Positions 9,431 to 15,700 of a stretch of DNA of 15,907 bases are shown here, piece by piece. How positions within the stretch are numbered: position 1 is the stretch's first letter; each line of letters opens with the position of its first letter. Position numbers and translations under genes: made by a program. The notes beneath the pieces are model-generated. The model made no database searches and was not told the origin of the DNA. It was given only the letters and a program-made list of their open reading frames with translations. The DNA lies in NCBI GenBank assembly GCA_025936205.1, contig JAICTU010000187.1, positions 1 through 15,907 on the forward strand, read 5' to 3'. Source of the stretch: Polyangiaceae bacterium (GTDB taxonomy: Bacteria; Myxococcota; Polyangia; Polyangiales; Polyangiaceae).

Positions 9431-10144
9431 ATGACCTCTCCCCCACCACGCACCGACGGCCCGCTCGCGACCCTGCTCGGCTGCGAAGAGATCGCCATTG
9501 CGGAGCTCGATCCGCAGCTCGTCACGCCCGGCGCTGGGTTGTTTCCCGAGGAGGCCGCGAGCGTCGCCGCCGCGGTCGAGACGCGCCGCAAGCAGTTCAC
9601 GGCCGGGCGCATGCTCGCGCGCGCAGCCTGGCAACGGCTCGGCGTGCCGGCACAGCCACTGCTCAACGACGAACAGCGCGTACCGCGCTGGCCCGCCGGC
9701 GTCGTCGGCACCATCACGCACACGCACGGCTGGTGCGCCGCGGCCGTGGCCAAGGCCACGGAGTGGGCTGCCCTTGGCGCGGATGTCGAGGCAGCAACGC
9801 CGCTCGAGCGCGGCCTGTGGGAGCGCATCTGCCGCCCCGCGGAACGGCGCTTGCTGGAGAGCTCGTCGGAGCGAGGGGGGCTGATGGGCAAGGCCTTCTT
9901 CAGCGCCAAAGAGAGCATCTACAAGGCGCTCTATCCGAGCGTGCGCGTCTTTCTCGACTTTCAGTCGATGCAGATCGAGCTCGAGCCGCTCGCGGAAGGC
10001 AAATACCGCTGGCACGCCGAGCTGCAGATCGACTGGGGACGCTTCCGGCGCGGCCAGCGCTTCGGCCCCGGCGTGCTCGGTATCGATCCGAGCTGGATCT
10101 TGACCGGGATCGCCCTCCCGCTCGGCAGCCTCAACGGGGATTGA
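9431..10144 (+). CDS. 4'-phosphopantetheinyl transferase (EntD/Sfp-like)
   Basis: This cytoplasmic enzyme moves the phosphopantetheine arm of CoA onto a serine of carrier proteins, switching on polyketide, non-ribosomal peptide or fatty-acid synthases. In 237 residues the family motifs are in order: RRKQFTAGRMLARAAW (52-67), the P-x-W-P-x-G region PRWPAGVVGTITHTHG (85-100), the Mg-binding G-A-D-V-E (116-120; D118 and E120), and FFSAKESIYKALYP (156-169) with E161 and the lysines. The order, with KESIYK followed by VFLDF, is closest to EntD-type enzymes. The open frame starts far upstream at 9023, but that portion is antisense to the DUF1552 signal region. The ATG at 9431 gives a normal length although no clear ribosome site precedes it. 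No synthase is nearby, so it probably serves pathways elsewhere. The gene overlaps the convergent 10131-11978 gene by 14 bp. Confidence 0.92.
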   Translation: MTSPPPRTDGPLATLLGCEEIAIAELDPQLVTPGAGLFPEEAASVAAAVETRRKQFTAGRMLARAAWQRLGVPAQPLLNDEQRVPRWPAGVVGTITHTHGWCAAAVAKATEWAALGADVEAATPLERGLWERICRPAERRLLESSSERGGLMGKAFFSAKESIYKALYPSVRVFLDFQSMQIELEPLAEGKYRWHAELQIDWGRFRRGQRFGPGVLGIDPSWILTGIALPLGSLNGD

Positions 10145-11978
10145 GCGCCGCCAGCAAGGCGCTGAAGCTCGGCGCGGCGGCGAGAGCCTCCGTCGCGGCG
10201 CTCGACAGCACATCCCGTTCCAGCGCACCGAGCAGCTCCCGACAGAGTTGCTTGGCGAGCTCGAGCTGAGCAGAGAGCGCCTCCGCGGGCGACTCCGAGG
10301 GGGCAGCGGCACGAAGCAACCACAAATCCACGAGCCAGAGCCGATCGCTCTCGTCGGCGCTGAAGCGCGCCAGACTCGCATCGGGCAGCGCCAGGCCTTG
10401 TGCTGCCAGGCCGCCCAGCAGCAGACAAGCCTCTCGACACCAGCCGAGCACGAGCTCGGACGAATCGCGACGCAGAGTCGACAAGCGCCGCGGCAAGGGC
10501 GGCCCCTGCCAGGCCAGCGCAAGATGTGGACGCTCCGATGCGAACGCTTCGACGACGACCGGTGCCACCCCGGGCAAGAGCACGCGACGACGCAGCTCCG
10601 CGTGAGCGCGCACTCCGCCGGAAGCAGCGCCGGATGCATCCTCGAAGCGCACCAACACCTCGCGCTGCGTGGGAATGTGGAAAGCGCGCTGCCAGCGATC
10701 GGCTTCGGAACGCGCGTCGGCCGCGGGCTGCGCGGCATCTGGCTGAGCATCAGACGGATCGGCCTCGTCCGACGCTGCCTCGGATACGTCGGACGAGGCT
10801 GCCTCGACCTCGCGCCCCCGGCCGTGCCCGCGCCGACGCCGCGGATGCCGCCGCCGCTCCAACGCCAGCTCCCCCACGCGACTGCCGCCCAGCGCCGAAA
10901 GCCAATGCTGCGCCCAGCGCGGATCACTCAGCGCCGCCAGCTCCGCGCGCAACAACTCCACCGCGGCCGACTCCGCGCCCGCGCGCAGCAACGCGCTCGC
11001 CAGCGCGCGCACGACCTCCGAACGCAGAGCTGCATCCCGGAACTCCAGACTCCGGAACAACCCCAGCAAACTCCCCGACAGCTCCTGCGGAGATGCGCGC
11101 CCCTCCACCCGCCCCAGCGCATCCGCGCCGGCTTCCAGCAGCTGCCGCCGCACCGCCTCCGAAAGCTCATCCAGGCTCTCGCGGCTCGCGCCCAACATCA
11201 ACAGGGCGCCTTCGCGCACTTGCTCCAGGGAAAGCCGCTGCTCCGGACGCCGCCCCCCGCGCCGCGCGAGCGAACCGTGCAGCCCCCGCAGCGGCACCAG
11301 CAACTCCGCGAGCGAGCTCGGCAACCCCTCACTCGAACGATCGAAGGCCGTACGAAAGGCAGCCTCCGACAGCAGACTGAACACGAACACCGGCAACTCG
11401 CTCGCCGGAAACACATCCACCACCAGCTGCAACAGATCCCGCATCTGCGCGCCGGACGTCTCCGCGAAATCCACCCGCTCCAGCGCCTGCGTCAGAGCGG
11501 CGGCGGCCTGCCGCGGATGCGCCGACGCCTTCACCGAACGCAGAAACTCCACCAGATACGGCACCTCCGGAGCAAAGCGCACGATGCCCGCGAGAAACTC
11601 CGTCGCTTGCGCCGGCGCCATCTTCTCGGCGGCGGCCACCACCCGACTCCGCTCCAGCTTCGACAGCAAATGCCGGCACAGCCCCCGATCCGTCGGCTCC
11701 CGCCGACCATTCAGCAGCAGATCCTCCGCGGCATTCACCTTCAACTTCAACGTATGCCGGTGCTCGCGCAAAAACCGCAGCGTCACCTTCATCCGCGCGA
11801 CCTCCGCGGCGCTCATCGGCGCCTCCGGACTCTTATCGAGCGAAGGCGCGCGCGCCTCCGCGATCACCGTCGCTGCGGAAACCGGAGCGGGCTTTGCGGG
11901 AGCCTTCGACGGCTGCGACTTCGACTGTGAACGGCGACGCCGGCGCCGCTGCCGGCCCACGTCCGCGGGAATCGTCAT
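10131..11978 (-). CDS. Unrecognised protein with a helical-repeat body and a C-terminal pseudokinase-like domain
   Basis: I know no named family for this 615-residue protein. Residues 1-30 are strongly basic, with RRRRRR at 11-16. Residues about 55-370 are Ala/Leu-rich helices resembling HEAT- or TPR-like repeats. Residues 375-430 form a disordered linker, basic then acidic. Residues 430-600 look like a degraded protein kinase: VLVRFED (441-447) sits where the VAIK strand would be, AHAELRRR where helix C would be, and HLALAWQGPPLPRRL as the hinge. ALPDASLARF (530-539) replaces HRDLKPEN and LWLVDLW (547-553) replaces the DFG strand. The first aspartate is kept; the catalytic lysine, asparagine and DFG are changed, so catalysis is unlikely. 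The frame is open up to 12347, but the extra 123 residues look like non-coding DNA; the Met at 11978 starts the basic tail. No export signal is seen. The function is unknown; a scaffold or regulator is an inference. Confidence 0.72.
   Translation of the reverse strand: MTIPADVGRQRRRRRRSQSKSQPSKAPAKPAPVSAATVIAEARAPSLDKSPEAPMSAAEVARMKVTLRFLREHRHTLKLKVNAAEDLLLNGRREPTDRGLCRHLLSKLERSRVVAAAEKMAPAQATEFLAGIVRFAPEVPYLVEFLRSVKASAHPRQAAAALTQALERVDFAETSGAQMRDLLQLVVDVFPASELPVFVFSLLSEAAFRTAFDRSSEGLPSSLAELLVPLRGLHGSLARRGGRRPEQRLSLEQVREGALLMLGASRESLDELSEAVRRQLLEAGADALGRVEGRASPQELSGSLLGLFRSLEFRDAALRSEVVRALASALLRAGAESAAVELLRAELAALSDPRWAQHWLSALGGSRVGELALERRRHPRRRRGHGRGREVEAASSDVSEAASDEADPSDAQPDAAQPAADARSEADRWQRAFHIPTQREVLVRFEDASGAASGGVRAHAELRRRVLLPGVAPVVVEAFASERPHLALAWQGPPLPRRLSTLRRDSSELVLGWCREACLLLGGLAAQGLALPDASLARFSADESDRLWLVDLWLLRAAAPSESPAEALSAQLELAKQLCRELLGALERDVLSSAATEALAAAPSFSALLAALNPR
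10762..10799. repeat. 12-bp perfect inverted repeat inside the pseudokinase-like gene
   Basis: GCCTCGTCCGAC (10762-10773) and GTCGGACGAGGC (10788-10799) are exact reverse complements around a 14-base loop, in the DNA encoding the acidic linker. It would make a stable hairpin in the mRNA. It may simply reflect repeated Ser-Asp-Glu-Ala codons. Confidence 0.6.
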
Positions 11979-12384
11979 CCTGGCGTCATGCCACGCTGGC
12001 GGCGGAAGCGCAGAGATTTTTCGCGGCGAGACCACGAAGAGAGACGCACGGCGGCGAGACGGAGACGGACGGCGCGGGAACGGGTTCGCGCGAGTGTGGC
12101 CGCCACGACGCAGCTCGCGTGCGCCAGTACCGTACGGCGCCGGGTGCCCAGCGGGACGGCGCGGAACCACGCGGTGCTGCATGCTCGCGACGATTTTGCT
12201 CGACACGATTTCGGACGCTTCCCCCTCGGGATCACCGACTCCTCTCCGCGTGGCCCTCCACGCCCCGCCAATGCCTCTAGCAAACGATTCCCACCACTGC
12301 AGGACAAAAAGCGCATTGCGCGCCGCGAGCGGCCACCAGAGAGCCAAATGAGAGCGAGAAAATCACCGTGTTAGGGTCTCACCC
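11979..12384. other. 406-bp region without a convincing gene
   Basis: This gap separates the divergent pseudokinase-like gene and the broken HNH gene. The minus-strand frame stays open across most of it, and other frames are long too, but none reads as a credible protein; this is expected of GC-rich DNA lacking stop codons. It should contain the promoters for both flanking genes. I could not pick out a reliable -35/-10 pair or ribosome site. Confidence 0.5.
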
Positions 12385-13609
12385 ATGGTGGGGAACAAAG
12401 TCGACCGAACGGATTGGGTCACGGCGCACGAAACACTTTCACGCCTCGCGCGCCAGCGAGCTGCGGCCGACGCGGAAGAAGGACAGTGGCTACTCCGCGC
12501 AGTTCGAGCGGCCACACACGTACACCTCGGATTTGCCAGCTTCGCCGAATACATCGAGCGTTGTTCGGCTACCAACCCCGCTCGACCCAGGAAAAACTAC
12601 GCGTCGCCGAAGCGTTGGAGATGCTGCCCGGCCTCACTGCCGCCCTGCAACAAGGACAGCTGAGCTGGTCGGCCGTGCGCGAGCTCACCCGCGTCGCGGT
12701 GCCCGAGACAGAGGCGGAATGGCTCGAACTCGCGCGCGGCAAGAGCATCCGCCAACTCGAGGAGCTGATCGCGGGCAAGCGGTCCGGTGATTCGCCCTCG
12801 ACGCCGCCCGAACCCACTGCGCGACGCCACGTAATGCGCTTCGAAGTCAGCGCGGAGACCTTTGCGCTCTTCCGCGAAGCCATGGCCGAGCTACGACGCC
12901 GAAGCGGCGCTGCCCACAACGACGATGCAGCACTGCACGATGGCGCGCCAGGTACTGGGCGGGCCGGACGACACTGGAAAGTCGAGCTAGCAAGTTGGGC
13001 TGAGCATCTGCCCGAGCTGCAACACGGCGACGCAAACGGCCAACGGACAGCTCGTGGTGGTGGGACCGGAGATTGTCGAGCTGGCTCATTGCGATGCGCA
13101 GCTCCTTCCCGAACAACAGACGGAAACGGGGCACGACGAACCGCCCGACGTCCACGTGGGCGCCCGCGCCAGTCAGACCATACCGCCAGCGCTACGCCGC
13201 AGCGTGCTGCACCGCGACCACCAGCGCTGCCGGATCCCTGGCGTGCAGAAACGCCATCTACCTCCATGTACACCACATCCAGCTACGCTCCGAGAACGCC
13301 GACAATTTGGTCACGGTTTGTTCGGCGCATCACCGTGCGCTGCATCGCGGGGAGCTTCGCATCCAGGGCGACATTGCGCGGCTGCGCGTCGTGCATGCCG
13401 ATGGGCGCGCGTATGGCGAGCCGGTGACGGCGGGTGCTGTCGATTTGCAGACGAAGGTTTTCTCTGGGTTGCGGGGTCTCGGGTTCCGCGAAGGAGAAGT
13501 GCGAGCGGTGATGGGAGAGCTCAGGCGGTGTAAAGAGCTGGAGGGTGCGACGGCGGCGGAGTGGGTGCGCGAGGCGTTGCGGAGGTTGCGACCGTCGCGG
13601 CGGCGTTGA
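12385..13609 (+). pseudogene. HNH endonuclease pseudogene (three frameshifts, one stop codon)
   Basis: Reading across three frames restores an HNH-type endonuclease of about 405 residues. The N-terminus (MVGNKVDRTDW, then FASFAEYIER) is in the 12385 frame. One base is lost at about 12560, and the text continues as LFGYQPRSTQEKLRVAEAL and ELTRVAVPETEAEWL. At about 12936 there is a +1 (or -2) change before TMARQVLGG. A TAG at 12988-12990 interrupts SS-QVGLSICPSC. An extra G at 13243 separates RCRIPG from CRNAIYLHVHHI. The HNH core follows: CRIPGC, HVHHIQL, ENADNLVTVC, SAHHRALH. Intact relatives are nuclease-like genes common in myxobacteria and actinobacteria, often of uncertain role. Neighbouring genes are undamaged, which argues for decay rather than poor sequence, although assembly errors cannot be excluded. 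Confidence 0.88.
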
Positions 13610-13738
13610 TCGGTCACGTCTCTTTGTTCTCTAGAATCAAGCTGCGTGGACCTCACCCTGCGTTGATCAGCTGGTCTACCTGAGAGAGCAGCGCAATCAG
13701 ACGCTCCAACTATCGGAATAAAGAAAGTTTTTTTCTGG

Positions 13739-13787
13739 TTGCGCGCGGCTTTTTGAGCGCTAGAATGGTATCGGATTAAACGATACC
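13739..13787 (+). promoter_or_regulatory. Promoter with overlapping inverted-repeat operator before the nucleotidyltransferase gene
   Basis: TAGAAT at 13761-13766 matches the -10 consensus at five of six positions. TTGCGC at 13739-13744 is a weak -35, 16 bp upstream. Directly downstream, GGTATCG (13767-13773) and CGATACC (13781-13787) form a perfect 7-bp inverted repeat with a 7-bp spacer, ending 5 bp before the ATG at 13793. The predicted transcription start falls inside this repeat, so a bound repressor would block initiation. The layout resembles autoregulated toxin-antitoxin operons. The surrounding DNA (13700-13790) is noticeably AT-rich for this window. Confidence 0.55.
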
Positions 13788-13792
13788 TAGCT

Positions 13793-14332
13793 ATGCTCCC
13801 CCGTCTAACGCTCGAGCACTTCGACAGCTTCTTGGAGGCTCGTGGCCTCCGGTTGGAGGCGATCGTCGTGGGTGGGTCCGCCCTCTTCCTGCTCGGAATC
13901 ATCGACCGTCCGACTCGGGACGTGGATGTACTCCACCCCGATCTTCCGGCGCCGATCGCCGACGCTTCGCGCGCCTTCGCCGTCGAGATGCGCGGGCGCG
14001 GTATCGAGCTCGCAGATACCTGGCTCAACAATGGCCCGTCCTCGCTGAGCAGGGTGCTTCCCGATGGTTGGCGACTGCGTACTCAGCCCGCCTTTTCCGG
14101 ACGTGTCCTGGTGCTCGAGACGTTGGGACGCGCGGATTTGCTGAAGACGAAGCTTTTTGCCTTGTGCGATCGGGGGACGGACCTCGGCGACTGCATGGCG
14201 TTCTCACCAACGGCGGAAGAGCTGGAAGAGGCGATGCCCTGGGTCGCGCTTCAAGATGCCAACGAGCTATGGCCTTCCCACGTCGAAACGACGATTCGGG
14301 ATTTGCGGCGGAGACTCGGTCATGACGTTTAG
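13793..14332 (+). CDS. Nucleotidyltransferase-fold protein (DUF6036/AbiEii-like)
   Basis: The 179-residue protein has the minimal nucleotidyltransferase signature: IVVGGSALFLLG (24-35) with the GGS loop, then RPTRDVDVL (39-47) giving the metal-binding pair D43 and D45. A later stretch, RADLLKTKLFALCDRGTDLGD (113-133), has the lysine and the R-x-x-D-L-x-D arrangement seen in AbiEii and related DUF6036 proteins. Family members transfer nucleotides to RNA or proteins in toxin-antitoxin or phage-exclusion systems, but the target of this branch is not known. It is the first gene of a two-gene operon: its stop overlaps the next ATG by 11 bases. The start lies 5 bp after an inverted repeat and lacks an obvious ribosome site, so the message may be nearly leaderless. 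The fold is confident, the exact family moderately so, and the toxin role is inferred. Confidence 0.82.
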   Translation: MLPRLTLEHFDSFLEARGLRLEAIVVGGSALFLLGIIDRPTRDVDVLHPDLPAPIADASRAFAVEMRGRGIELADTWLNNGPSSLSRVLPDGWRLRTQPAFSGRVLVLETLGRADLLKTKLFALCDRGTDLGDCMAFSPTAEELEEAMPWVALQDANELWPSHVETTIRDLRRRLGHDV

Positions 14333-15062
14333 TCGCTGTTCCGGTCTACCCCATCAGCCATCTCCAACGGAGCTTAGCTCTCGCTTGGCTGGCATCGGAA
14401 TGAACTTGGCCGTGGAAGCCGACGTCGAGGCACACATCGAAGAGACACTCCTGCACGCATCCGAGGCAGGGATGGACAACGGTGATCTCCGGGTGCTCGC
14501 CCTCCTCACGACCTGGCTTGGCCTGCATCATACGCACGTCAATGCAGACGTGCTCGTCCGATTGGTGGCGGCTCACCCTTCCCACCGGGTGAAGGCTTAT
14601 TGGGCAGCAGTGGCGCAGTGGCTCGGCAAAGATCGCCGGCTGACGCGCTTCATCGCTGGTTTCGATGGAGCTGGCGTGGACCTTTTGCCCGTGGGCACCG
14701 ATTTTCAGATCGCTCGGCGCGGAGAGGACGAGCGGTTTCGCCAGACCAAACTCCGGGTGCCAGCCGGCGCTCTACGCGATCGTGCGGAAGACGTTCTCAG
14801 TCCGGCCGCTCTCATCCAGCAACACCGAGGTTACCGGAACCGCATTTGGATGGGCCCAACGCCACGCGCAGACGTCTGGTCAGAGCTCGAACGCGAGCCC
14901 ACGATCACGGTGGCAGAAGCGGCGCGAAGGGCTCGGTGTGCTTTTTCGACCGCGTGGGAGGTTGCACAGAGCTACAAACTGCTGCACACGGCAGAGGCGA
15001 CGACGAACAAGCGTCGTGGGAGTTCGCGTGCTCGCCAACGAACTGCAGCAGCCGCGCCATAG
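14322..15062 (+). CDS. Unrecognised helical protein with C-terminal HTH-like segment, partner of the nucleotidyltransferase
   Basis: I do not recognise a named family in this 246-residue protein. The start at 14322 overlaps the upstream stop by 11 bases, implying translational coupling; the open frame reaches further back, but only inside the nucleotidyltransferase gene. Residues about 15-110 are alpha-helical, with RLAGIGMNLAVEADVEAHIE, LTTWLGLHHTHVNADVLVRL and KAYWAAVAQWLGKDRRL. Residues 160-180 include YRNRIWMGPTPRADVW, which looks conserved. Residues 194-222 (ITVAEAARRARCAFSTAWEV, then AQSYKLL) resemble a helix-turn-helix, so it may bind the inverted repeat upstream. It ends in a basic tail. 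There is no signal peptide or membrane segment. By analogy with AbiE systems (a winged-helix antitoxin plus a nucleotidyltransferase toxin) it could be the antitoxin and repressor, but the gene order and the HTH position differ. The coding call is good; the function is inferred. Confidence 0.75.
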   Translation: MTFSRCSGLPHQPSPTELSSRLAGIGMNLAVEADVEAHIEETLLHASEAGMDNGDLRVLALLTTWLGLHHTHVNADVLVRLVAAHPSHRVKAYWAAVAQWLGKDRRLTRFIAGFDGAGVDLLPVGTDFQIARRGEDERFRQTKLRVPAGALRDRAEDVLSPAALIQQHRGYRNRIWMGPTPRADVWSELEREPTITVAEAARRARCAFSTAWEVAQSYKLLHTAEATTNKRRGSSRARQRTAAAAP

Positions 15063-15623
15063 CCCATCGCGTTCTGTGCCGCACGCGCTGGCCTCCCTTC
15101 CCTACTGCCCTGTTCTGCCCTGCTAGCTGGACGTGGACATTATCGATAGTTATAGTGGTGGATTCTCGGCGCCACTGCTCCACGAGGCCTTCAACCTCTG
15201 CACTGTTGGAAGGTGGTAGCGCAAGCTTCCTGATGCGCTCAGGCGCTGTCGGCGCAACGAAGTCCCTCGTCACGAACACCGCGGACGCTGCGCCAGAACT
15301 TGATTCGGTGACTGCAAAGACTTCTCCGGCCCTGCCCTTCGTCGTGTAAATTTGGCCCTCGAAGCTGTCGACCAGCTCCCGCGCCCGCTTTTTCGAAAGG
15401 CCTCGCTCGCGCAGCAGCTTGCGAGCGTTGCTGCGACCGATTGGGGTTTGCTCGAGCGCATGCGGTCCACAGGAGGCGCTGAGTCCGAAGGCGTCAGACC
15501 AAAAGAGTGGATCCGCAGTGTAGCGGTAGGGAGCGCTCCCCCCGCCAACCCAATCGGATCCCGACTAACATACCCCCCCGCCTCCGGATCATAATACCGA
15601 AACCGATTATAGGGATGGTTCCG
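14905..15623 (-). pseudogene. 3' end of an Rhs-family gene: conserved core plus variable toxin-like C-terminal tip, frameshifted
   Basis: On the minus strand, from 15623, the text reads NRFRYYDPEAGGYVSRDPIGL, the hallmark end of an Rhs core, which normally encloses and releases a C-terminal toxin. At the six-G run (15538-15543, C on the plus strand) the frame breaks; with seven G it would continue as AGGSAPYRYTADPLFWSDAFGL. The tip then starts at SCGPHALEQTPIGRSNARKL and continues with ARELVDSFEGQIYTTKG, FVTRDFVAPTAPERI and LALPPSNSAEVEGLVEQW. I recognise no catalytic motif in it. After about 15125 the frame stays open to 14905, but this part is antisense to the helical-partner gene, so the true end is uncertain. 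The 5' part is cut off by a group II intron ending at about 15624. No immunity gene follows on this strand. The Rhs identity is sure; the toxin function is inferred. Confidence 0.82.
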
Positions 15624-15626
15624 GTA

Positions 15627-15650
15627 GGGACGGCCCTTACGAGCCGCCCC
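15627..15650 (-). ncRNA. Group II intron domain VI-like hairpin
   Basis: GGGGCGGCUC and GGGCCGUCCC pair around a GUAA loop immediately before the intron 3' end. The stem appears fully paired apart from G-U pairs, and I cannot place the bulged adenosine that normally starts branching. Either the branch base lies in an alternative pairing or the intron splices by hydrolysis. The hairpin itself is clear. Confidence 0.65.
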
Positions 15651-15657
15651 CCGGACA

Positions 15658-15690
15658 GAACCCGGCGTGCGGATTTCCCGCACCGGGCTC
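15658..15690 (-). ncRNA. Group II intron domain V
   Basis: The minus strand folds into the standard domain V: an 8-bp lower stem, GAGCCCGG with CCGGGUUC, carrying the AGC catalytic triad; a two-base CG bulge on the 3' side; a 5-bp upper stem, UGCGG with CCGCA; and a cap containing GAAA. The 33 bases are close to the usual 34. This is the catalytic core that binds the metal ions for splicing, and it looks intact. Confidence 0.85.
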
Positions 15691-15700
15691 CCAAGTTGGA

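Noticed and set aside
9263..10927. Minus-strand open frame of 554 codons
   Set aside because: It is antisense to the phosphopantetheinyl transferase and out of frame with the pseudokinase-like gene; no family resemblance.
10248..11930. Plus-strand open frame of 560 codons
   Set aside because: It is antisense to the pseudokinase-like gene; composition is Arg/Gln/His-rich with no recognisable motif.
11979..12347. N-terminal extension of 123 residues for the pseudokinase-like protein
   Set aside because: The extension has low-quality, Arg/Pro-rich text without domain features; the Met at 11978 begins the sensible protein.
13330..14031. Minus-strand open frame of 233 codons spanning the HNH pseudogene and nucleotidyltransferase
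   Set aside because: It crosses two clearly assigned plus-strand coding regions and a promoter; Ser/Arg-rich shadow.
13793..15062. Canonical AbiEi/AbiEii pair
   Set aside because: The gene order and the position of the HTH-like part differ from AbiE, and the partner is not recognisably AbiEi, so I kept it as a separate, unnamed module.
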